Assembly: GCA_900541035.1 (NCBI GenBank)
Contig: UQIN01000034.1
Span: 1 to 11,957, forward strand
DNA from: an uncultured Collinsella sp.
GTDB lineage: Bacteria; Actinomycetota; Coriobacteriia; Coriobacteriales; Coriobacteriaceae
Direction: 5' to 3'
DNA length: 11,957 nucleotides
Part shown: positions 6,026-11,957 of the stretch, piece after piece
How the letters are laid out: the number at the start of each line of letters is the position of its first letter
Position numbering within the stretch: position 1 is the stretch's first letter
Notes under the pieces: generated by a model
The model's input: only the letters and a program-made list of their open reading frames with translations
Database searches by the model: none
Told to the model about the DNA's origin: nothing
Translations under genes and position numbers: made by a program

Positions 6026-7939
6026 ATGAACGCCCCCGTTGCCCAGCCCTGTCGGCAGCGCCGCCTGTTTGCGCGGTTCGCTTCCGTCTGCGCACTCGTC
6101 GCGCTTGCGTTGTTGCTGCTGCCTGCCGTCGCGCACGCCGACGGCTACTCCATGAGCCAAACCTACATCGGCGCCACGGTTGAGGCCGATGGTTCGCTGA
6201 CCGTTGTCGAGGGACGCCAGTTCGATTTCGACGACGACATCAACGGCGTGTATTGGGATATCAATACAGGCTCTAACCAGCAAGGCGGCTCGGTGGTCGT
6301 CAATGTGCTGAGCGTCGAGGAAGACGACACTGCGTTTAACAAGGTCGACAGCGCAAACAAAGGCGACGACGGCGTTTACACGGTGGAGCAGTCCGACGAC
6401 GGCGTAAAGATTAAGGTGTTCGGCCCTCACGAGAGCGGCGACAGCGCAATCTACTACGTGAGTTATTCCATGACCGGTGCGGTTATGAACTGGGCCGATA
6501 CCGCCGAGCTCTACTGGAAATTCGTCGGCGACGGCTGGTCGGCGGATTCCGATGACGTCGAGATGGAAGTGTACTTCGCAAATGCCGCTGCCGGGACGGC
6601 TGCCGTCAAGGGCGATAACTTCCGCGCATGGGGCCACGGCCCGCTGACGGGCGACGTGTCGCTCGACGCGGACGAGCCCATGGTCACCTATACCATTCCC
6701 TGCGTGCATGAGGGCGAATTCGCCGAGGCACGCATCGCCTTCCCCAGCGACTGGGTGCCGCAGCTTGCCGCCTCGGATGACGAGCGTATGTCGACAATCT
6801 TGAGCGAGGAGAAAGAGTGGGCCGACGAGGCCAACGCCCGTCGTGAGCACGCGCGCATGATCGCAAATGTGCTTGCCGCGGTAAGTGTTGTCGCGGCGGT
6901 GACCTTCACCGGCGTGATCGTGGTGCTCAAGCTGCGTAAGCCCAAACCCAAGCCGCTCTTCCAAGACGATTACTTCCGCGATGTGCCCTCGGCAGATCAC
7001 CCCGCGGTGCTCTCGGCCCTTATGAGCTGGAACGAGGTGCCCGACCAGGCATATATCGCCACGCTTATGAGGCTTACCGACGATCGTGTGATCAAGCTTG
7101 AGGAATCGACCGAGACAAAAAAGAAGGGCCTGCTGGGGCGCGAGAAAGAGGAGCAGACCTACCGCGTAACGGTAAGCGATACAGGCTGGAAGTCGGTCAA
7201 GAAAGACAGCGTCGACCGCGCGGCGCTCAAAGTTTTCTTTGCCGGCGTTAAGCCCGATGAAAACGGCGACCGTTCGCGCACGTTCGATGAGCTACAGCAC
7301 TACGTCAAGCAGCACGCCGTGCCCGTTGGTGACAAGCTCGAAGACTATCAGAACACCGTTAAGGGAGAGCTGGCCGATCGCGAGTACGTGGCTTCGGACG
7401 GCATTGTCGCAATGGTATTTGGCCTGGTCCTGGGCATTATAATCGCCTTTATTCCCATCGGATCAATTTTCTTTACCGATGCTGCACAGGCAAACGTTAT
7501 CGCCGCGATTATCTCGGTGCCCATCGTGCTTGTAGGCATTGGCGTGAGTCTCACCTTCCGTCGCTATACGCCGGAGGGCGCTGAGGTTGCGGCGCGCTGC
7601 AAGGCGCTTAAGCACTGGCTCGAGGACTTTACGCGCCTTAAGGAAGCCATCCCCGGAGATCTGATTCTGTGGAACAAGCTGCTGGTAATGGGTGTGGCTC
7701 TGGGCGTTTCGAAGGAAGTCCTGCGCCAGCTTGCCGAGGCTGTACCTGTCGATCTGCGCGACAGCGACGACTTCTACGACAACTATCCCTGCTACTGGTG
7801 GTACTACCATCATTACGGCAACGAGTCGCCGCTCGATTCGTTTGATGACGTGTATCACGAAACCATCCGTGAGCTGGCATCGAGCTCTGACAGCTCGGGC
7901 GGCGGCGGCGCCGGCGGAGGCGGCGGTGGAACGTTCTAG
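6026..7939 (+). CDS. DUF2207-containing predicted membrane protein
   Basis: I chose the ATG at 6026, which has AAAGGATG 6 bases upstream; an in-frame ATG at 5990 lacks a site. The 637-residue product starts with a signal peptide: basic RQRR, a hydrophobic run at 20-33, and likely cleavage after AHA (36-38). An extracellular beta-rich DUF2207 domain follows (about 40-250), then a membrane helix (about 278-302), a cytosolic-type charged stretch (303-455), and two more helices (about 458-483 and 489-510). The C-terminal region has an aromatic cluster (YPCYWWYYHHYG, 587-598) and ends in a Ser/Gly-rich tail (SSGGGGAGGGGGGTF), a common ending in this family. The function is unknown; it is presumably cell-envelope associated. 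It is monocistronic and followed by a terminator. Confidence 0.88.
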   Translation: MNAPVAQPCRQRRLFARFASVCALVALALLLLPAVAHADGYSMSQTYIGATVEADGSLTVVEGRQFDFDDDINGVYWDINTGSNQQGGSVVVNVLSVEEDDTAFNKVDSANKGDDGVYTVEQSDDGVKIKVFGPHESGDSAIYYVSYSMTGAVMNWADTAELYWKFVGDGWSADSDDVEMEVYFANAAAGTAAVKGDNFRAWGHGPLTGDVSLDADEPMVTYTIPCVHEGEFAEARIAFPSDWVPQLAASDDERMSTILSEEKEWADEANARREHARMIANVLAAVSVVAAVTFTGVIVVLKLRKPKPKPLFQDDYFRDVPSADHPAVLSALMSWNEVPDQAYIATLMRLTDDRVIKLEESTETKKKGLLGREKEEQTYRVTVSDTGWKSVKKDSVDRAALKVFFAGVKPDENGDRSRTFDELQHYVKQHAVPVGDKLEDYQNTVKGELADREYVASDGIVAMVFGLVLGIIIAFIPIGSIFFTDAAQANVIAAIISVPIVLVGIGVSLTFRRYTPEGAEVAARCKALKHWLEDFTRLKEAIPGDLILWNKLLVMGVALGVSKEVLRQLAEAVPVDLRDSDDFYDNYPCYWWYYHHYGNESPLDSFDDVYHETIRELASSSDSSGGGGAGGGGGGTF

Positions 7940-7953
7940 CGGTCGTATTTTAC

Positions 7954-8002
7954 GGGACGGGCTTTTCTCGACAGTCATCGGGGAAAGCCCGTCCCTTTCT
8001 TA
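7954..8002 (+). terminator. Rho-independent terminator of the DUF2207 gene
   Basis: GGGACGGGCTTT (7954-7965) and AAAGCCCGTCCC (7984-7995) form a perfect 12-bp stem with an 18-base loop. TTTCTTAT follows. It begins 15 bases after the DUF2207 stop codon. Confidence 0.85.
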
Positions 8003-8044
8003 TGCGCCGAGATGGGCCGATCTTTCTACGTTTTGCTCCGTCAA

Positions 8045-8089
8045 CAGGGGCCGTGGGCAAAAAACGCCAAATATGAGTACTGTTGCCTT
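8045..8089 (+). repeat. 45-bp interspersed repeat, copy A
   Basis: This 45-base sequence matches the reverse complement of 8246-8290 with 5 substitutions and no gaps. The longest identical run is AAATATGAGTACTGTT. It lies just after the DUF2207 terminator and outside any gene. With copy B it forms an inverted pair around a terminator-like hairpin. Confidence 0.8.
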
Positions 8090-8113
8090 GCCGGTCACAT
8101 ATCTTTGGGCTTA

Positions 8114-8158
8114 AAAGGGGGTCCCTAATGAGAATACTTCTCGTTAGGGACCCCTTTT
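8114..8158. terminator. Long hairpin, probable bidirectional terminator
   Basis: Bases 8114-8134 pair with 8138-8158 in an almost continuous stem of about 20 bp, with G-T wobbles and a 3-base loop (TAC). Each strand ends in a T-run (TTTTAT on plus, TTTTAA on minus). It sits between the convergent DUF2207 and GNAT genes and could stop transcription from both sides. Confidence 0.6.
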
Positions 8159-8245
8159 ATTCTACATATGGGGAGGAACGTTGGCTTGCACAACGTATTG
8201 TCATGTCGAGCGGACCCGAAATTACTCAAATTTGCTGCCACTAAA

Positions 8246-8290
8246 AAGGTAACAGTACTCATATTTGCCCTTTTTTGCCCACAGCCCCTT
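8246..8290 (-). repeat. 45-bp interspersed repeat, copy B (inverted)
   Basis: This is the reverse-complement partner of 8045-8089 with 40 of 45 bases identical. The two copies, 156 bases apart, and the hairpin between them may form one composite non-coding element, or copy ends of a small non-autonomous mobile element. No target-site duplication was identified. Confidence 0.8.
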
Positions 8291-8393
8291 CGGAAGGCAC
8301 CGAAACTGTTCCAAGCGGCACATAGGGACGCCCCTTTTTTGCCGGTTGTCTTCAAGACTGTCCCCAACGACCAGGTTGTGGCCACTGGCGGGC

Positions 8394-9035
8394 CTATGCT
8401 GTTAGATCCAGCTCGTAGAGGAAACTTTCGCGGGGCATATTGTGGCGGCGCTCTTCGCGGCTGGCGCGATGCGTGGCCGTGCGCTTAAAGCCGTGGAGCT
8501 CGTAGAATTTCCAAGAGCAGTTGGAATCGGTGTACAGGTGCGCGCTCGTTGCTCCGCGCGAGGACAGGTGCGAAATCGCGGCATCAAGCAGCACCGTTCC
8601 AACGCCCAAGCCGTGAACGTCCTGGTCCACGGCAAGCAGTGTGACCTCGTTATCATGCGGCAGCGGACTGCTTTCGAGCAGACGATTGTTGGTCCGGATC
8701 GTGGCTCGCACAAACGAGAGGTACTCGGCGCACGCATTGGGCTCCAGCTCGCGCATTTGGGATAGTAGCGCGCGCTCGGCGTCCATCCAATGTTCGTTGA
8801 TACCGGCACTGGCGGTCTGTCCCGCACGCGCAAGCGAAATGCCGCGCGCCTCGCCGTCAATTACGGCAACTTGCGAAAACGTGGAAGAAGAAAGGCAGTA
8901 GGCAAGGTCGCACGCGGCCTCGAGGCGGTTGTACTCATCGTTATCCGAGTTGTTATGCCAAAGCTGCTGTAGAATCAGCGCGATGGCGTCGAAATCTTCG
9001 GTATCAAACGGTCGGTAGAGAACCCGCGAGACCAT
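8394..9035 (-). CDS. GNAT-family N-acetyltransferase
   Basis: The 213-residue cytoplasmic protein is predicted to transfer an acetyl group from acetyl-CoA to an amine. Motif A is clear: VTLLAVDQDVHGLGVG (131-146), with the pyrophosphate loop HGLGVG followed by a helix (TVLLDAAISHL). The C-terminal FYELHGFKR (177-185) provides the usual Tyr (178). The N-terminal 120 residues are long for the family and do not look like a second catalytic domain. AAAGAGG lies 4 bases upstream of the ATG. The substrate is not predictable. It is a single gene, divergent from purH with a 278-bp gap, and has no antitoxin-like neighbour, so it is unlikely to be a TA toxin. Confidence 0.88.
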   Translation of the reverse strand: MVSRVLYRPFDTEDFDAIALILQQLWHNNSDNDEYNRLEAACDLAYCLSSSTFSQVAVIDGEARGISLARAGQTASAGINEHWMDAERALLSQMRELEPNACAEYLSFVRATIRTNNRLLESSPLPHDNEVTLLAVDQDVHGLGVGTVLLDAAISHLSSRGATSAHLYTDSNCSWKFYELHGFKRTATHRASREERRHNMPRESFLYELDLTA

Positions 9036-9129
9036 GGTGCCTCTTTCTTTTGCGGATGCATATCGAGCACAGTTCTACCACGCCATTGGCATCTAATTAT
9101 GGTGCCCTTGTGCTCCATCAACTCACCGT

Positions 9130-9170
9130 GCTCGAAGGCGAGCAAACTTCCTCCGCTCGCGAGCTTTTTT
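9130..9170 (+). promoter_or_regulatory. Terminator-like hairpin with T6 in the purH upstream region
   Basis: GCTCG (9130-9134) and CGAGC (9139-9143) pair with GCTCG (9155-9159) and CGAGC (9160-9164) to form a 10-bp stem with one 4-base bulge, followed directly by TTTTTT (9165-9170). The first two blocks can instead pair with each other, which would prevent the terminator. No plus-strand gene lies upstream that would need terminating, so this may be an attenuator in a long purH leader. No known riboswitch class is recognised. Confidence 0.5.
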
Positions 9171-9193
9171 GGCACATGCGGGCGTTACAGGGT

Positions 9194-9220
9194 GCATCGG
9201 CGCGCCCGATGCGCTACATT
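9194..9220 (+). promoter_or_regulatory. Palindrome and possible -10 box upstream of purH
   Basis: GCATCGG (9194-9200) and CCGATGC (9206-9212) are perfect inverted arms around 5 bases. TACATT (9215-9220, 4/6 to the -10 consensus) follows at once, so the palindrome would overlap the spacer of a promoter firing about 90 bases before purH. No strong -35 box is visible. It could be an operator or a second leader hairpin. Confidence 0.35.
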
Positions 9221-9313
9221 AAATCAGTATTTTCAAATGCCGCTGCGCGAGCGCCGCAGATCGACGTATCACCGACTCACAGAGCACGGCGGCGTACCAG
9301 ACAGGAGGACTGC

Positions 9314-10921
9314 ATGGGATCTGATGTGAAGATCGCACGCGCGTTGATCTCGGTTACCGATAAGACGGGTGTCGTCGATTTCGCACGGACGCTGGTTGAC
9401 GACTTTGGCGTCGAGATCATCTCTACGGGCGGCACGGCTCGTGCCATCGAGGACGCGGGCGTTCCCGTAACCCCCATCGAGGAGTTCACGGGCTATCCCG
9501 AGATGATGGACGGCCGCGTCAAAACGCTGCATCCCAAGGTTCATGGCGCGCTGCTTGCCCGTCGCGATTCCGAGCAGCACATGCAGGAGGCCGCTCAGCA
9601 CGGCATTAAGCTGATTGATCTGGTCGTCGTCAACCTGTACGAGTTTGAGAAGACCGTCGCCAACCCCGAGGTCACCTTCGCGGACGCCATCGAGCACATC
9701 GATATCGGCGGTCCCTCCATGCTGCGCTCTGCCGCCAAGAACGCCGCGAGCGTCACTGTCATCTCCGACCCGGCTGACTATGACGCCGTCCTGGCCGAGA
9801 TGCGCGAGACCGGTGGCTGCACCACGCTTTCCACCCGTCGCCGCCTGCAGGTGAAGGTCTACCAGACCACCGCCGCCTACGACACGGCCATCTCCCGTTG
9901 GCTTGCCGCCCAGGCAAGCGACGTGGCGGACACCTCTGCCAAGCTCGAGGTCTCGCTGGAGAAGGTCGACGACCTGCGCTATGGCGAGAACCCGCAGCAG
10001 AAGGCCACGGTCTATCGCTTTGCCGAGGGCTGCGAGAACACCGCGAGCTCGCAGTTCCCGCTCGTGGGCTCCGAGCAGATCCAGGGCAAGCCGCTCAGCT
10101 ACAACAACTATCTGGACGCCGACGCCGCCTGGAACCTGGTCCGCGAGTTCGACGAGCCGGCCTGCGTGATCCTCAAGCACCAGAATCCCTGCGGTTCCGC
10201 CGTTGCCGAGGACATCACGGCCGCCTACGACCGCGCCTTCGCCTGCGATCCCAAGAGCGCCTTCGGCGGCATCATCGCCTGCAACCGCGAGGTTCCCTAT
10301 GAGCTGGTTGAGCACTTCGCCGATCAGAACAAGCAGTTCGTCGAGGTCATCATCGCCCCGAGCTACACCGATGAGGCGCTCGAGCGCATGGCTAAGCGCC
10401 CCAACCTGCGCGTGCTGGCTACCGGCGGCGTGGACCACGGCGCCCAGGTGGAGCTGCGCTCCGTCGACGGCGGCATGCTGGTGCAGGAAGTCGACCATGT
10501 GACCGAGGATCCCGCGACCTTTACGTTCCCCACCGACCGCAAGCCCACCGACGCCGAGATGGCCGAGCTCGAGTTTGCCTGGAAGGTCTGCAAGGGCGTT
10601 AAGTCCAACGCCATCCTGGTCTCCAAGGGCAAGGCCGGCATTGGCATGGGTCCGGGTCAGCCCAACCGCGTTGACTCTGCGCTGCTGGCCTGCGAGCGTG
10701 CCGAGGACTTCTGCGAGCGCGAGGGCGTGGAGAAGGGCGGCTTTGCCTGCGCAAGCGACGCGTTCTTCCCGTTCCGCGACAACGTCGACGTGCTTGCCGA
10801 GCATGGTGTGACCTGCATCATTCAGCCTGGCGGCTCCAAGCGCGACGACGAGAGCATCCAGGCCTGCAACGAGCATGGTATTGCGATGGTCTTCACCGGA
10901 GCTAGGCATTTTAGGCACTAG
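9314..10921 (+). CDS. purH: Bifunctional AICAR formyltransferase/IMP cyclohydrolase
   Basis: PurH formylates AICAR with 10-formyl-tetrahydrofolate and closes the ring to IMP, the last two steps of de novo purine synthesis, in the cytoplasm. The 535-residue product is full length. It has the N-terminal MGS-like cyclohydrolase domain (about 5-200, with STGGTARAIE, MDGRVKTLHPKVHGALLARR and NLYEFEKTV), then the transformylase domain: LRYGENPQQ (221-229), LSYNNYLDADAAW, the catalytic Lys-His pair in ILKHQNPCG (K288, H289), SAFGGIIACNREV, and KGKAGIGMGPGQPNRVDSA. The end is FTGARHFRH. I chose the ATG at 9314 with AGGAGG 5 bases upstream; the reading frame stays open for 88 more codons upstream, but that stretch does not resemble PurH. 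Codon choice is strongly biased to C/G endings, suggesting high expression. No other pur gene is adjacent. Confidence 0.97.
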   Translation: MGSDVKIARALISVTDKTGVVDFARTLVDDFGVEIISTGGTARAIEDAGVPVTPIEEFTGYPEMMDGRVKTLHPKVHGALLARRDSEQHMQEAAQHGIKLIDLVVVNLYEFEKTVANPEVTFADAIEHIDIGGPSMLRSAAKNAASVTVISDPADYDAVLAEMRETGGCTTLSTRRRLQVKVYQTTAAYDTAISRWLAAQASDVADTSAKLEVSLEKVDDLRYGENPQQKATVYRFAEGCENTASSQFPLVGSEQIQGKPLSYNNYLDADAAWNLVREFDEPACVILKHQNPCGSAVAEDITAAYDRAFACDPKSAFGGIIACNREVPYELVEHFADQNKQFVEVIIAPSYTDEALERMAKRPNLRVLATGGVDHGAQVELRSVDGGMLVQEVDHVTEDPATFTFPTDRKPTDAEMAELEFAWKVCKGVKSNAILVSKGKAGIGMGPGQPNRVDSALLACERAEDFCEREGVEKGGFACASDAFFPFRDNVDVLAEHGVTCIIQPGGSKRDDESIQACNEHGIAMVFTGARHFRH

Positions 10922-10929
10922 AGGCTTTC

Positions 10930-11016
10930 CCAAGCACCCGACCTTGCCCCTCAAACCGTCGCTTGCGTACATTTAGTACGCGGCGCTCCTCTTTCGGGGC
11001 AATCTCGGGCACTTGG
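10930..11016. repeat. Long imperfect hairpin downstream of purH
   Basis: Arms CCAAG (10930-10934), CCCGA (10937-10941) and TTGCCCC (10944-10950) pair in register with GGGGCAA (10996-11002), TCGGG (11005-11009) and CTTGG (11012-11016), with symmetric 2-base internal loops. A separate small stem, GCGTAC/GTACGC around ATTTA, caps it (10965-10981). This may be a 3' mRNA structure or an interspersed palindromic element. It lacks a T-run. Confidence 0.65.
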
Positions 11017-11023
11017 AAAACCC

Positions 11024-11051
11024 TTAATGGGATGTTTCTCTATCCCATTAA
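11024..11051. repeat. A+T-rich 10-bp inverted repeat
   Basis: TTAATGGGAT (11024-11033) and ATCCCATTAA (11042-11051) pair perfectly around 8 bases. The sequence after it is not T-rich. It lies between the purH stop and the canonical terminator. Confidence 0.6.
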
Positions 11052-11092
11052 ACTGTTCGGTCGCCTGACCATATCGTCAAAATAATCTCTGC

Positions 11093-11128
11093 AAAAGACG
11101 GTCGCTCCGTTTGGAGGGCCGTCTTTTT
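11093..11128 (+). terminator. Rho-independent terminator downstream of purH
   Basis: AAAAGACGG (11093-11101) pairs with CCGTCTTTT (11119-11127), with further CTCC/GGAG pairing inside and a T5 tail (11124-11128). It is the only canonical intrinsic terminator after purH, about 170 bases past its stop codon. Confidence 0.8.
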
Positions 11129-11130
11129 GG

Positions 11131-11136
11131 TATAAG
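11131..11136 (+). promoter_or_regulatory. Putative -10 box for the downstream gene
   Basis: TATAAG (5/6 to consensus) follows the terminator by two bases. Initiation would fall near 11143, giving a leader of about 25 bases with GAAAGG before the ATG at 11169. A -35 box at 17 bp is not convincing and would lie within the terminator stem. Confidence 0.4.
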
Positions 11137-11168
11137 AGGACGGAATGACTAACACGAAAGGTACAACC

Positions 11169-11876
11169 ATGCCCCAGATTGATGATGCCGAACTGTTTGG
11201 TAATGCCGAGGATCAGCGTGCGTACGAGGACTTTTGCGCCAATCAGGAGGCGGTCGAGAAGTTCACGCTCGACAAGCCCGCGCTCATCTGCCGTTGGCGC
11301 ATGTCCAACAAAAAGGTGCCCATGCTCAACCGTCACATCCGCGCGTTGTCTGAGCGCCTGGTGCAGGGCGAACCACTTACCCATAACATGCTCAGCTGGG
11401 CCAAGCAGCACGTTGAGTGGTCACTTGCCGAGGGCGACTACACCGCCCGCGACGGCGTGCTCATGCTGGTGATCGATATCAACGGCAACGCCGCCATGAC
11501 GGTGGGGGAGTACGAGCCGCTGGCCGACACGTCGGCCAAGGCGCTGCGTGCCCGTTCTGCCGAGGCTCGCTCCGAGGCCGACGAGACCGGCGTGGCGCCC
11601 GAGCTGCTCGCTGCCGTCAACAACGGCGAGCTTGCCTTTGTGGCGCCGGCGGACGAGTGCCTGTGCGGCACGGCGACGCTCATCGAACAGCTGGCCCAGA
11701 CCAAGGACATCCCGGTCGCGCGCGTAGACATCCCCGCTCAGCTCAAGGGGGCGCTGTTCCTGGTGAGCGACGAGCACGGCGTGGTTCCCGCTGACGATAC
11801 CGATGCCGCCGAGGCGGACGCCGCCACGGTCGCCTTCTTCGCCGAAGGCTACGAAAAGCTCCGCGCCCGCCGCTAA
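11169..11876 (+). CDS. Hypothetical protein, family not recognised
   Basis: The 235-residue product is acidic and Ala/Glu/Asp-rich, with no signal peptide and no membrane helix. A region around 35-115 looks folded and conserved in style (KPALICRWRMSNKKVPMLNRH, the WAKQHVEWSLAEGDY helix, then the strand VLMLVIDINGNAAMTVGEYEPL). The middle (120-150) is a charged Ala-rich helix. ADECLCGTATLIEQL (161-175) has the only close cysteine pair. I preferred the ATG at 11169 because GAAAGG lies 7 bases upstream and the putative -10 box places transcription start near 11143. An in-frame ATG at 11145 would add 8 residues. It stands alone behind the purH terminator, so no shared job with purH is implied. 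Confidence 0.75.
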   Translation: MPQIDDAELFGNAEDQRAYEDFCANQEAVEKFTLDKPALICRWRMSNKKVPMLNRHIRALSERLVQGEPLTHNMLSWAKQHVEWSLAEGDYTARDGVLMLVIDINGNAAMTVGEYEPLADTSAKALRARSAEARSEADETGVAPELLAAVNNGELAFVAPADECLCGTATLIEQLAQTKDIPVARVDIPAQLKGALFLVSDEHGVVPADDTDAAEADAATVAFFAEGYEKLRARR

Positions 11877-11957
11877 ATGATTATTCTGGGACGGGGATTT
11901 CATAAGGCTCTGTTAGACCAAGATTGACATTCAGCCCAATCGTTTTGCAATTGCACA

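Noticed and set aside
5996..7000. 334-residue open frame antisense to the DUF2207 gene
   Set aside because: It runs opposite a well-supported gene with a signal peptide and terminator, and has no ribosome site or domain.
8394..9035. Second GNAT toxin of a TA system
   Set aside because: No adjacent antitoxin-like gene, and the length and long N-terminal region do not fit TacT-type toxins.
9050..9313. N-terminal extension of purH by 88 codons
   Set aside because: The extension has no PurH similarity, and AGGAGG sits directly before the ATG at 9314.
9269..10972. 567-residue open frame antisense to purH
   Set aside because: It mirrors the strongly biased codons of purH, has a low-complexity Leu/Gly/Val composition and no recognisable domain.
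11024..11051. Intrinsic terminator of purH
   Set aside because: The stem is A+T-rich and is not followed by a T-run; the hairpin at 11093-11128 fits far better.
11924..11957. Promoter at the window end (TTGACA at 11924) with a TGCAATTGCA palindrome
   Set aside because: No acceptable -10 box lies at 16-18 bp and the downstream gene is outside the window.
1..11957. CRISPR array, tRNA, rRNA, transposase or integrase
   Set aside because: No regularly spaced repeats, cloverleaf, rRNA or recombinase motifs were seen on either strand.

Overview
The window looks like chromosomal DNA of a high-GC, gut-type actinobacterium, most likely a Coriobacteriia member such as Collinsella. This is an inference from the G/C-rich third positions, the style of the proteins and the hairpin-rich intergenic DNA. 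No rRNA or other decisive marker is present and no search was run. There is no tRNA, rRNA, CRISPR array, transposase or integrase that I can support.

Bases 1-4450 read as accessory DNA. On the minus strand a phospholipase D-like/superfamily 2 helicase fusion (20-1708) stops soon after helicase motif VI. A perfect 38-bp palindrome lies inside its last codons, so the gene looks C-terminally truncated or rearranged. Divergent from it, on the plus strand, is a probable three-gene operon: a small two-helix membrane protein (1909-2148) and two different calcineurin-like metallophosphoesterases (2188-2826 and 2823-3548, joined by an ATGA overlap). Convergent with that operon is a minus-strand type II toxin-antitoxin pair of the TacA/TacT kind: a DUF1778 antitoxin (4141-4407) and a GNAT toxin (3671-4144). 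Its promoter carries a 21-bp palindrome filling the gap between the -35 and -10 boxes, as expected for autoregulation. The helicase and TA genes are visibly A+T richer than the rest of the window.

Bases 4512-9035 hold more ordinary genes. They are gluQ (minus, tRNA-Asp queuosine glutamylation, apparently with a leaderless mRNA), a 509-bp non-coding gap with a strong hairpin and short direct repeats, a secreted or membrane-anchored DUF2207 protein (plus) with a clear terminator, and a GNAT acetyltransferase (minus). The gap between the last two holds two inverted copies of a 45-bp repeat flanking a long hairpin that probably acts as a bidirectional terminator.

Bases 9036-11957 hold purH (plus, the last two steps of IMP synthesis). 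Its upstream region contains a terminator-like hairpin followed by T6 and a second palindrome, suggesting attenuation or operator control. Downstream of purH come a long imperfect hairpin, a short inverted repeat, a canonical terminator, and then an unrecognised 235-residue protein (11169-11876).

The most unusual items are the palindrome inside the truncated helicase, the membrane-protein/double-phosphoesterase operon next to it, the inverted repeat pair at 8045-8290, and the structured purH leader. None of these amounts to proof of a new system.
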